64,000 bases of DNA from Bacteroidales bacterium (GTDB lineage: Bacteria > Bacteroidota > Bacteroidia > Bacteroidales > WCHB1-69): assembly GCA_024400755.1 (NCBI GenBank), contig JAKSMG010000011.1, forward strand, positions 1 to 64,000. The letters run 5' to 3'. Every line of letters begins with the position of its first letter. Within the stretch, counting starts at the first letter, position 1. The notes beneath the pieces are model-generated. The model was not told where the DNA came from. It was given only the letters and a program-made list of their open reading frames with translations, and made no database searches. This document shows positions 37,373 through 45,533 of the stretch, piece by piece. The position numbers and the translations under genes were made by a program.

Positions 37373-37516
37373 GTTTATGTCGGAAGGGAAAAGCCCAAAA
37401 GATGTCCGTTCATTGACATCATAGGTTGGACAAATATCATTGCAAAACTTATCTTGATGGGATTGATCACCATCGGTCAGTTTATTTTCGTCAAAGATTT
37501 TACATTCAAAAATTAG
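37373..37516 (+). pseudogene. GtrA-family remnant (C-terminal 47 codons)
   Basis: An open frame without a start codon, bounded by TAA before 37373, encodes a last membrane helix and tail (IIAKLILMGLITIGQFIFVK then DFTFKN) that matches the end of the intact GtrA at 40480 (LLGKLFATALIVICQFLFVK then YFTFKK). The N-terminal three helices are missing, so the gene is truncated. It stops 3 bases before the next glycosyltransferase, the same order as the intact cassette. Confidence 0.65.
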
Positions 37517-37519
37517 TTA

Positions 37520-38248
37520 ATGCAAACGACAATTATTATTCCTTGCTACAATGAAGCTTCCAGAATGAAAAAGGAAGATTTCATTCGTTTTGCATCTGAA
37601 CACCCTCAGATAAATTTTCTTTTTGTAAATGATGGCAGCACTGATAACACATTAGCTGTATTAGAGCATTTGGCAAAACAACATCCAAATATGCACTATT
37701 TAGATGTTCAGCCAAACGGAGGAAAAGCAGAAGCTGTTCGAAAAGGTATGATGTACACCGTTCAAAACCTTTTTTCTGATTTCATTGGATTTTGGGACGC
37801 AGATCTTGCAACGCCATTATTTGAAATCAATAATTTTGTTCACAATATTCAACGAAAAGATTTCGATATCGTAACGGGACTACGCTTAATGCGACTTGGG
37901 GCAGACGTGAAACGAAAATCATCTCGTCATTACCTCGGACGTTGCTTTGCCACCACTGCAGCTATAGCTCTTAAACTTCCCGTTTATGACACCCAATGTG
38001 GAGCCAAACTTTATAAAGCATCCATAGTTTCTGCTCTTTTTTCAGAACCATTTATCACTCGCTGGTTGTTCGATGTAGAATTGTTAGCACGATACAAAAA
38101 AGTCTTTGGCATAGAACAAGCTATTAATAAAATTTACGAATATCCCGTATTGGCTTGGGAAGACGTAAATGGATCGCAAGTGAAGACAAAAGACTTCTTC
38201 AAAGCGCCCTACGAATTATGGAAAATCATAAGAAAATATAAATATTAA
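37520..38248 (+). CDS. Family-2 glycosyltransferase, dolichyl-phosphate glucosyltransferase-like
   Basis: 242 residues. The GT-A fold starts TTIIIPCYNEASRM, with FLFVNDGSTDNT and the metal-binding DADLATP. PNGGKAEAVRKGM and the middle region (VYDTQCGAKLYK) resemble the DPG synthase group, which loads glucose or a related sugar onto a polyprenyl phosphate at the cytoplasmic face. There is no C-terminal membrane helix, unlike the paralogue at 40883. It precedes the first GT-C-like gene by 11 bases. Confidence 0.9.
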   Translation: MQTTIIIPCYNEASRMKKEDFIRFASEHPQINFLFVNDGSTDNTLAVLEHLAKQHPNMHYLDVQPNGGKAEAVRKGMMYTVQNLFSDFIGFWDADLATPLFEINNFVHNIQRKDFDIVTGLRLMRLGADVKRKSSRHYLGRCFATTAAIALKLPVYDTQCGAKLYKASIVSALFSEPFITRWLFDVELLARYKKVFGIEQAINKIYEYPVLAWEDVNGSQVKTKDFFKAPYELWKIIRKYKY

Positions 38249-38259
38249 ACCAAGAGACT

Positions 38260-40362
38260 ATGAAATTAGCATCAATTAATGGAAAATCTATAGATAAACA
38301 ATTTTATTGGCATATTGCGTTTTACATATTGGCGAGTATTGTTTTATTACTATTAATTATAAATTCAACAAAAGTAGGAATCACAGGGGATGAATTTATT
38401 GACGGAGCTAATGGAAAATATGCTTTAAAGTATTATACGGAAGGCGATACCACCTTCGCGAACTATTCACAAATAGAAGAATTAAAAATACCATTTCATC
38501 AGAAATATTACGGCGTTGGTTATGAAATAATTCCCGCTGTCTTTTTGAAATACTTTCACTTATCACCTGCTCAAGAATATCCATTCCGACATTTACTATG
38601 CGCCTTATTTGGTTTTTTGTTTTTTCTCTTTACCGCACTAACAGCCAAACGACTATCTGACTGGAGAGCCGGAACAATAGCCTTATTACTCATCTCCCTG
38701 ACTCCAGTTGTATTCGGATTATCATTTCTTGCCACAAAGGACATTCCTTTTGCCGCAGGATTTGCCATCGCCAATTACGCCTTTATTTCCATTTTCCAAC
38801 ATTTACCTAAATTTAGAATCATAGACATAATATTTGCAATTATCGGTATTGGTATGGCCGTTAGTATCCGCATAGGGGGAATGCTTCTTGCTCTATACCT
38901 TGTTGTGATATTTATATTCTATCTTATTTTTAACAAACCTACTCGCCAACTTGTTTTTTCAAATCAAAATCATCTCATATTAAAATCCTTAGGTATTGGC
39001 ACAGGAATTGTATTCTTCGGATGCTTATTGGGGCTGTCATTTTATCCTAATTTCTTTTATGAAGGGCCATTTAATCATATTCACAATGCTTTAACCTTAG
39101 TATCAAAATTCCCACAACGAATTCCTATGCTCTGGGAAGGAAAACCCATTGATTCTTTAAATTTGCCAGACAATTACCTAATAAAGAGTTTTTTATACAC
39201 AATTCCTCTATTTATTTTTGCAAGTCTTATATTATTCCTCGTCAATGGTGTGAAGATTTGGAAAAAATATGATCGGGCCGCCATTATCTATATCGTATTT
39301 ACCATTTTACTACCTATTATTACAATTTTAAAATCTAAATCCAATATTTATAACGGATGGAGACACGAAACCTTCATCTATTCTGGAATTATTATCCTGG
39401 CATCTATTGGCCTATTGGAAACGTGGAATTGGTTTGCTGAAAAGGAATGGGGGAAATGGTGGAATATTGCATTCCCAATAATATTAGTTGGAGTATTATC
39501 CCCCACATTTATATGGATGGTTCGCAATAACAAATTTTGCTATTCATATTATAACAGTTTAGTTGCGAACCCATATCTTAAATATGATATTGATTATTTT
39601 GAAACAGCACAAACTGTATGTTTAGATTGGCTACTAAAAAATGAACTATCCGACAATCACGACAAATGTCTTATTGGATGCAAGAATTATAATGCGGTTA
39701 AATATTATAAAACCTTAGAATTATCAACAGATTCTGTCTTTCAAACAAGTTATAAAGGTTTTGCTGAATCCGATTGTGATTATTCTATTTTATCCATTCA
39801 ATTTTTAACCAAGAAATACATCAAAAATTTCTTCCCTCCCAAAGGCACCATCCACGTTGAATATGTGGATGGAAATCCAATTTGTGCTGTTGTCAAGCGC
39901 AACAAGTTGGATTCGAAAGGAATCAAGTTAGTGCGAGAAGGAAAATTTGCAGAAGGAATGCAACTACTCGACTCGGCTTACCAATTTGATCCCAACAATT
40001 TCGGCATTTGGTTTTGGATGGGCTATGGCTATTATCAAACCGGAAAATACGAACAATCCATTACCTTTATGGACAAAACATTGGCTTTCGATCCGAATGA
40101 AGATCAACTAAGAATTGGCAACGAATATAAAGGATTGTCTCTGCACGCGCTAAAACGTTATAAAGAAGCTATTCCGGCCTTACAAACAGCTGAAAGAATG
40201 TCCAAAGATGCCAATGAACAAAGTTTTATAAGAGCAAATATCGGATTGGCTTATTACAATGAAAAGGACTATGCCAACGCAATTCCTTACCTTCAAGCCT
40301 GCCTCAACCAATATCCTCAGTTAAATGGGGCATTGCAAGAATGCATTGCCTTGAAAAAATAA
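38260..40362 (+). CDS. Polytopic GT-C-like glycosyltransferase with C-terminal TPR domain (cassette 1)
   Basis: 700 residues. Residues 15-430 hold about ten membrane helices; the first periplasmic loop contains GDEFID, in the place of the acidic motif of GT-C enzymes using lipid-linked sugars. Residues 580-700 are three TPR-like repeats (GIWFWMGYGYYQTGKYEQSI and following). It is homologous to 41820-44066: FRHLLCALFGFLF, DWRAGTIALL, YNGWRHETF and the short VDGNPICAVVKR before the TPR all have counterparts there. Probably glycosylates a periplasmic or surface acceptor; the TPR may bind it. Confidence 0.78.
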   Translation: MKLASINGKSIDKQFYWHIAFYILASIVLLLLIINSTKVGITGDEFIDGANGKYALKYYTEGDTTFANYSQIEELKIPFHQKYYGVGYEIIPAVFLKYFHLSPAQEYPFRHLLCALFGFLFFLFTALTAKRLSDWRAGTIALLLISLTPVVFGLSFLATKDIPFAAGFAIANYAFISIFQHLPKFRIIDIIFAIIGIGMAVSIRIGGMLLALYLVVIFIFYLIFNKPTRQLVFSNQNHLILKSLGIGTGIVFFGCLLGLSFYPNFFYEGPFNHIHNALTLVSKFPQRIPMLWEGKPIDSLNLPDNYLIKSFLYTIPLFIFASLILFLVNGVKIWKKYDRAAIIYIVFTILLPIITILKSKSNIYNGWRHETFIYSGIIILASIGLLETWNWFAEKEWGKWWNIAFPIILVGVLSPTFIWMVRNNKFCYSYYNSLVANPYLKYDIDYFETAQTVCLDWLLKNELSDNHDKCLIGCKNYNAVKYYKTLELSTDSVFQTSYKGFAESDCDYSILSIQFLTKKYIKNFFPPKGTIHVEYVDGNPICAVVKRNKLDSKGIKLVREGKFAEGMQLLDSAYQFDPNNFGIWFWMGYGYYQTGKYEQSITFMDKTLAFDPNEDQLRIGNEYKGLSLHALKRYKEAIPALQTAERMSKDANEQSFIRANIGLAYYNEKDYANAIPYLQACLNQYPQLNGALQECIALKK

Positions 40363-40415
40363 TATTGGCAAAGCAATCTAAAAACACACGATTTCCCTCA
40401 TAACAGAATTTTTAT

Positions 40416-40423
40416 TATCTTTG
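40416..40423 (+). promoter_or_regulatory. -7 box TATCTTTG for the second cassette
   Basis: TATCTTTG followed by C, 57 bases before the GtrA start codon; the second cassette therefore has its own promoter. Confidence 0.7.
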
Positions 40424-40479
40424 CAGTTTATATTTAGGTTAAAAAAACATAAAAGAACGAAGCAAAAAGCAGTCTCGCA

Positions 40480-40878
40480 ATGATAGAAAAATTCAAGTTA
40501 CTACTCCAAAAATATCGCAATTTCATTCTGTATTGCTGTATTGGTGTGATTAATACGGGAGTGGATTTCGGTATCTTTGCATTGTTGGATTGGGCAGGGC
40601 TTTATTACATCATAGCTCACGTCATCAGCTATCATTGCGGCATTTTTTGCAGTTTTTTCCTTAACAGGTATTATAATTTTAAGGTTAAGGACAAACCCGT
40701 GCATCGTTTTTTGTCTTTTTACGCTTCCAGTTTAGTGGCCATGGCTCTTAGCGCCGGACTACTATATCTATTTGTCACGGCATTTGGCTTGCCACACCTA
40801 CTTGGTAAATTATTTGCCACCGCACTTATTGTCATTTGCCAATTCCTCTTTGTTAAATACTTTACCTTTAAAAAATAA
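40480..40878 (+). CDS. GtrA-family membrane protein
   Basis: 132 residues with four membrane helices, normal for GtrA. RNFILYCCIGVINTGVDFGI and FFLNRYYNFKVKD are the family's conserved blocks. GtrA is thought to flip polyprenyl-phosphate-linked sugar to the periplasmic side. First gene of cassette 2; gtrB-like starts 5 bases later. Confidence 0.93.
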   Translation: MIEKFKLLLQKYRNFILYCCIGVINTGVDFGIFALLDWAGLYYIIAHVISYHCGIFCSFFLNRYYNFKVKDKPVHRFLSFYASSLVAMALSAGLLYLFVTAFGLPHLLGKLFATALIVICQFLFVKYFTFKK

Positions 40879-40882
40879 CAAC

Positions 40883-41809
40883 ATGCTCCTATCCGTAATT
40901 GTTCCTTGCTATAATGAAGAACTCGTGGTCCGCGAATCATATAGGCGGCTTACAGATGTTTTGCGTCAAACCAACATGGACTACGAATTGATATTTATCA
41001 ATGATGGAAGCAAAGATCAAACGTTTTCTATATTAAAGGAACTATCCCAAAGTGACACTGCCGTCAAAATCATCAATTTTGCCAGAAATTTCGGACACCA
41101 ATGTGCCGTCACGGCCGGCATCAATAATTGCAAAGGAGACCTTGCCGTCATCATTGATTCTGACTTGCAGGATCCTCCTGAGGTGATTTTGGATATGCTG
41201 GACATTCAAAAGCGAGAAGAAGCCAATGTGGTTTATGGCGTACGTAAAAAACGAGATGGTGAGACTTGGTTCAAGTTGATAACGGCAAAATATTTCTATC
41301 GCACCTTGAACAAATTGTCAGAAGTACATTTCCCTGTTGACACAGGCGATTTCCGTATGATTGACCGCAATATCATTGATTTGTTCAATAGTTTACATGA
41401 AAAAAATAAATATATTCGTGGACTTATCAGTTGGATGGGGTATAAACAAGTTCCTTGCTATTATGACAGAAAGGAACGTTTCGCCGGGGAAACACATTAT
41501 CCACTCAAAAAAATGCTTAAGTTTGCCCTTACAGGTTTGCTTGGATTTTCAAAAAAGCCACTTAAACTCGCATCTGCACTAGGTATTGTGTTTGTCACAT
41601 TGAGTATTTTATGCGCCATTGTCCTGTTAATTATCAAGTTGTGCAATCCGGAATTTGTCATCGGCTTAGGAAACATCGCACTACTTATTTCGTTTATCGG
41701 AGGATTGCAATTTATCACAATTGGCATCATTGGCGAATATTTGGCCAATATGTTTGATGAAGCCAAAGATAGACCTGAATATATCATTAAAAATAAAGTT
41801 AATTTTTAA
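40883..41809 (+). CDS. GtrB-like polyprenyl-phosphate glycosyltransferase
   Basis: 308 residues from the ATG at 40883; starts further upstream lie inside gtrA in another frame. GT-A domain with LLSVIVPCYNEE, FINDGSKDQT and the catalytic DSDLQDPPE, followed by two membrane helices (about 230-250 and 265-290) and a short tail. This is the GtrB/DPM1-like layout: transfer of a sugar from its nucleotide to undecaprenyl phosphate. It sits between GtrA and the second GT-C-like gene. Confidence 0.93.
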   Translation: MLLSVIVPCYNEELVVRESYRRLTDVLRQTNMDYELIFINDGSKDQTFSILKELSQSDTAVKIINFARNFGHQCAVTAGINNCKGDLAVIIDSDLQDPPEVILDMLDIQKREEANVVYGVRKKRDGETWFKLITAKYFYRTLNKLSEVHFPVDTGDFRMIDRNIIDLFNSLHEKNKYIRGLISWMGYKQVPCYYDRKERFAGETHYPLKKMLKFALTGLLGFSKKPLKLASALGIVFVTLSILCAIVLLIIKLCNPEFVIGLGNIALLISFIGGLQFITIGIIGEYLANMFDEAKDRPEYIIKNKVNF

Positions 41810-41819
41810 TACGCCTAAA

Positions 41820-44066
41820 ATGAATAATTTTTTCAAAGAAAACAAAAAAAATCCATGGTTTTGGGTATTTACTATTTTAAGTATAGTTTTCTTATTTGCC
41901 ATGCCCATATTAAGCCTTGATGCCGGCAACAGTGGAGATGAAGACGGATTTCAATGGCCATACGCTGAACAAATTTATAATTACTATGCCTCTGGCGGCC
42001 AAGATACAACCTGCCTGCAAAATGATGACATGGGCATGCATGGTGGTTTTTTTGACCAAATGACATACGCTTTTGTAAAATGGTTCAATATTGATGACTA
42101 CAGTCAGTTCAGACATATCTGCAATGCTTTGTTTGGCTGGATTGGCATTCTTTTTGCAGGACTTTTAGCATATAAACTCATTGGATGGAGAGCCGCAGTT
42201 GTCACACTATTATTGATGTTTTTTTCGCCACGCTATCTTGGGAACGCATTCAACAATCCCAAAGACTTAATTTTTGCCTCTACAATGATGGCAAGTATAT
42301 ACTATGTCGCATGCTTGATTAAAGAGTATCCCAAGCCTAAAATATCCACATCGATCAAACTTTCTGTATTCGCAGCTTTAGCTATTGTATCTCGTTTTGC
42401 TGGATATTTGTTATTTGCCTACTTAGTACTTTTTCTCATTATTTACCACATTAGATTAAATAAGAAAAATAGTCTAAAAAAAGAAAATGCTAAAACAATT
42501 GGTAGATATATCCTTTATGTAACTAGCATAGGAATAGTAACCTTTGGTATAAGTATCGCATTATGGCCTTATATCATGTCTTCACCCATAAAGACTACGA
42601 TGAAGATATTTACCGAGATGTCCCAATATACTATTGCTCTCCGCCAGCTCTTCGAGGGTTCCCTGCAGTGGTCCGACGCACTACCCTGGTACTACACCCC
42701 GAAATATATTTTGATGACTATTCCTATCGCCGTGATTTTTGGAATGCTACTATTTTTCATTTTCTGCTGGCGCAAAAAGGAAGACCGTTTTTGGGCATTT
42801 TTCGTGTTCTTCACCTTCTTCTTCCCCGTGTTCTGGATTGTCTATACCCGTGCAAACGTTTATGGCGGCTGGCGTCACGCAATGTTCGCCTATCCTCCCA
42901 TGGTCGTGGCCGCAGGAATGGGTTTTGATGGTCTCGTACGCTGGATTGAAAATAAGGTGCAAGGTGCAGGGCACAAGGTTCAAGATTCAAATAATGAAGA
43001 ACAGCAAAATGCTGCCAAGAATTGGAAACCCGTAATGGTCAATATTGGTGCTGTTGTCGTCCTGCTGGCACTGCTCATCGGCCCCATTCGCCACATCGTC
43101 GCCAACCATCCCTACGAATACGTTTATTTCAATGAATTGGCAGGCGGTATAGATAAGGCATACGGCAACTACGAATTGGACTATTATTACCATTCTACCC
43201 GTGAAGCTTCAGAATGGATTATCGCCAACGCCGAACCCAATGCCGACGGTTCCAAAATCAAAGTCGCCACTTGGCATTTGGCTTCAGTCGCCTACTTCTT
43301 CCGCAACGACACAGCCAAATTCCAGCCTCTATTCTGCCGTTGGTATGAAAAAGGCAACAATGACTGGGATTACGCCATCTTTACCATTACCGGAATGGCG
43401 CCCGAACAAATCACCCACGCTGGCGCATTCCCTCCACCAGATTGCGTGCACACCATCAACGTGGATGGCAAACCCATCTGCATCATCCTCAAACGACAAT
43501 CCAAAGACGACTTCATCGGCAATCAATACAAGTCTAAAAATCAAGCAGACAGCGCGATACTCTGCTTCCAGAAAGCTTTGCAAATCAATCCATACAACGA
43601 GGCCGCACTCAACAATATCATCGAATGCTACTTGATGAAAGGCCAACTCGACAGTGCCAAAATGTATATCGACCAAGAATTGTCGTTCTTACCGAAATAT
43701 GAAACCGGCAACTATTTCCTTGCCCATTACTATATGACTAAAGGAGATATGGATAATGCCATCAAGACCTGTAAATATATCATCGACTGCAACTTCAAGT
43801 TTTCAGGTGCCTACCATTTGATGTGCAACATCTACCTCCGACAGAATGACGTTGCCAACGCCGAAAAGACACTGCTCAAACTGATTGATGTTGATCAGCT
43901 TGATGACGCCGGTGTACAACAGCTGATACAGATTTACAAGGCCGAAGGTCTGGATGACCGCGGCGCCTACCGCAAACTGTACAAGAAAATGGCCACCAGC
44001 CTCGACAAGCGCGACAAGAAAAAGGAAGCTCAAACCTATTGGGATTTGTATCATCAGTTGCGATAA
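41820..44066 (+). CDS. Polytopic GT-C-like glycosyltransferase with C-terminal TPR domain (cassette 2)
   Basis: 748 residues from the ATG at 41820. About ten membrane helices to residue 420, with the acidic periplasmic motif SGDEDGFQWPY in the first loop, then a soluble region and TPR repeats (about 570-748). It is a paralogue of 38260-40362. Base composition changes within the gene: AT-rich like the upstream genes to about 42560, clearly GC-richer after. An insert at residues 379-399 (VQGAGHKVQDSNNEEQQ) is encoded by a simple repeat seen elsewhere as intergenic DNA. Confidence 0.78.
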   Translation: MNNFFKENKKNPWFWVFTILSIVFLFAMPILSLDAGNSGDEDGFQWPYAEQIYNYYASGGQDTTCLQNDDMGMHGGFFDQMTYAFVKWFNIDDYSQFRHICNALFGWIGILFAGLLAYKLIGWRAAVVTLLLMFFSPRYLGNAFNNPKDLIFASTMMASIYYVACLIKEYPKPKISTSIKLSVFAALAIVSRFAGYLLFAYLVLFLIIYHIRLNKKNSLKKENAKTIGRYILYVTSIGIVTFGISIALWPYIMSSPIKTTMKIFTEMSQYTIALRQLFEGSLQWSDALPWYYTPKYILMTIPIAVIFGMLLFFIFCWRKKEDRFWAFFVFFTFFFPVFWIVYTRANVYGGWRHAMFAYPPMVVAAGMGFDGLVRWIENKVQGAGHKVQDSNNEEQQNAAKNWKPVMVNIGAVVVLLALLIGPIRHIVANHPYEYVYFNELAGGIDKAYGNYELDYYYHSTREASEWIIANAEPNADGSKIKVATWHLASVAYFFRNDTAKFQPLFCRWYEKGNNDWDYAIFTITGMAPEQITHAGAFPPPDCVHTINVDGKPICIILKRQSKDDFIGNQYKSKNQADSAILCFQKALQINPYNEAALNNIIECYLMKGQLDSAKMYIDQELSFLPKYETGNYFLAHYYMTKGDMDNAIKTCKYIIDCNFKFSGAYHLMCNIYLRQNDVANAEKTLLKLIDVDQLDDAGVQQLIQIYKAEGLDDRGAYRKLYKKMATSLDKRDKKKEAQTYWDLYHQLR
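42954..42990 (+). repeat. In-frame short tandem repeat inside the GT-C-like gene
   Basis: AAGGTGCAAGGTGCAGGG followed by CACAAGGTTCAAGATTCAA: degenerate repeats of (C)AAGGTKCA within the coding frame, absent from the paralogue at 38260. It resembles the simple intergenic repeats found at 44088-44199. Confidence 0.5.
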
Positions 44067-44087
44067 CACTTCAATTTTAGGGGTCAG

Positions 44088-44199
44088 GGAATAGGTAATA
44101 GGTAATATGTAATAGGGAATAGTGTGGAACACATTAATTTCTTGATTCAAACTACTATCCCCTCAACCCTCAACCCTCAACCCTTAACCCTCTACCCTA
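44088..44199. repeat. Simple-sequence intergenic repeats
   Basis: Units of GGTAATA/GGGAATA at 44088-44121, and the heptamer CTCAACC repeated three times exactly plus degenerate units (CTTAACC, CTCTACC) at 44162-44199. A related but shorter form lies at 45370-45407. The rest of 44067-44364 holds only the Rpn promoter. Confidence 0.6.
44128..44143. repeat. 16-bp direct repeat, left copy
   Basis: AACACATTAATTTCTT, identical to 45392-45407 on the other side of the Rpn-type gene; similarity extends upstream as GTCAGGGAATAGG against TTCAGGGTATAAG. Confidence 0.6.
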
Positions 44200-44319
44200 G
44201 CCACTGACTCCTGCCGTCGGAGCGGTGTGGTTGGCGCAAAACAGAAAAACGCATTTTATTTCTAAACAAATATTACAAATATATTTATCAACAATTAATA
44301 ATCGTGTTGAAATTTTTCA

Positions 44320-44327
44320 TATTTTTG
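44320..44327 (+). promoter_or_regulatory. -7 box TATTTTTG for the Rpn-type gene
   Basis: TATTTTTG followed by C. A transcript from it would begin near 44333, which makes the ATG at 44365 the first usable start and excludes the GTG at 44332. Confidence 0.65.
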
Positions 44328-44364
44328 CATCGTGAACATGCGGTTTTTTGAAAAGTTATCAACA

Positions 44365-45357
44365 ATGGATGAGATAAACAAGAAAAAGGAGTATCTTTGC
44401 GGACAGAAAAAGACGGAGACCATGGTTCCTGAAAAGTATGTGAGATTTGACTGGGCGGTGAAGACGCTACTGCGTGACAAGGCCAACTTCGGCGTGTTGG
44501 AGGGGCTCGTGTCGGTGATCCTGAACGAGAATATAACGATTGTCGAGTTGCTCGAAAGCGAGTCTAACAGGGTCGGCTTCGAGGACAAGTACAACCGGGT
44601 GGACATCAAGGCCAAGAACTCGAAAGACGAGATCATCCTCGTGGAGGTGCAGCAGGCCAGCGAAAGCGACTTCCTCAGCCGCATCCTCTACGGCACTTCA
44701 AAGAGCATCGTAGAGCACATCGGCATCGGCGACGACTACGGAAAGGTCAAGAAGGTCTATAGCATCAACATCGTCTATTTCAACTTCGGCAAGGGCAGCG
44801 ACTACCTTTACCACGGGCAGACAAGCTTTGTTGGCGTGAACACGCACGACAAGCTGCGAATCACCCGCAAACAGCACAACGCGCTGAAGATCTGTACACC
44901 CGAGGAAATATTTCCCGAATACTACATCGTCAGGGTGAACCAATACGACAAGCCCGAAGACGAGGCCGGTACCCCGCTGGAAGAATGGCTCGACTACCTC
45001 AAAAACGGCCGCATCAAGGACGGTACCACCACGCCGGGGCTGTCCAAGGCCGCCGAAAAGCTGCAGTATATGATGATGAGCAGGGAAGAACAGCAACAGT
45101 ACTTCCGCTACATGGACCACGTGAAGTTCGAGCGCAACGCCATGGAAACATCACGCTTAGAAGGACTGACCGAGGGTGTGGAAAAGGGACTGTCCGAAGG
45201 CGTAGAAATAGGAAGAGCCGAAGGCATGGAAATAGGGAGAGCCGAAGGGGAAAACAAAAAAAATATTGAAGTAGCTCGCAAGATGTTGGCTGAAGGCCTC
45301 GACATAAGCTTAATCATCAAAATCACAGGTTTGACGGAAGAGGACATCAAGGGTTGA
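44365..45357 (+). CDS. Rpn-family PD-(D/E)XK nuclease / putative transposase
   Basis: 330 residues from the ATG at 44365. KYVRFDWAVKTLLRDKANFGVL opens the Rpn/PDDEXK family domain; the nuclease core is YNRVDIKAKNSKDEIILVEVQQ in outline (D then ExQ). The C-terminus has repeats of EGVEKGLSEGVEIGRAEG type, common in these proteins. Rpn proteins promote recombination and may mobilise by an unusual route. The gene is richer in G+C and C-ending codons than its neighbours and lies between two copies of an intergenic repeat, signs of recent arrival. Confidence 0.88.
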   Translation: MDEINKKKEYLCGQKKTETMVPEKYVRFDWAVKTLLRDKANFGVLEGLVSVILNENITIVELLESESNRVGFEDKYNRVDIKAKNSKDEIILVEVQQASESDFLSRILYGTSKSIVEHIGIGDDYGKVKKVYSINIVYFNFGKGSDYLYHGQTSFVGVNTHDKLRITRKQHNALKICTPEEIFPEYYIVRVNQYDKPEDEAGTPLEEWLDYLKNGRIKDGTTTPGLSKAAEKLQYMMMSREEQQQYFRYMDHVKFERNAMETSRLEGLTEGVEKGLSEGVEIGRAEGMEIGRAEGENKKNIEVARKMLAEGLDISLIIKITGLTEEDIKG

Positions 45358-45391
45358 GAGATCAGAGTTCAGGGTATAAGCAATAAGGGGA

Positions 45392-45407
45392 AACACATTA
45401 ATTTCTT
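45392..45407. repeat. 16-bp direct repeat, right copy
   Basis: AACACATTAATTTCTT, 35 bases past the Rpn-type stop codon; identical to the left copy at 44128-44143. Confidence 0.6.
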
Positions 45408-45498
45408 AATCTCTCAATTTCTTAATTCTATTAAACAATGAAACGAATAAAAAAATCGGGATTATGTGTATTTTATTTTTCAGTTTAATTTTTTTGTG

Positions 45499-45506
45499 TA
45501 TCTTTG
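45499..45506 (+). promoter_or_regulatory. -7 box TATCTTTG for dnaN
   Basis: TATCTTTG followed by C, 27 bases before the dnaN ATG. Confidence 0.75.
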
Positions 45507-45533
45507 CACTCTAAATTTTAAAATGGAAATATT

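Noticed and set aside
44088-44199. Possible CRISPR array
   Set aside because: Units are 7-9 bases, contiguous, without spacers, and there are no cas genes.
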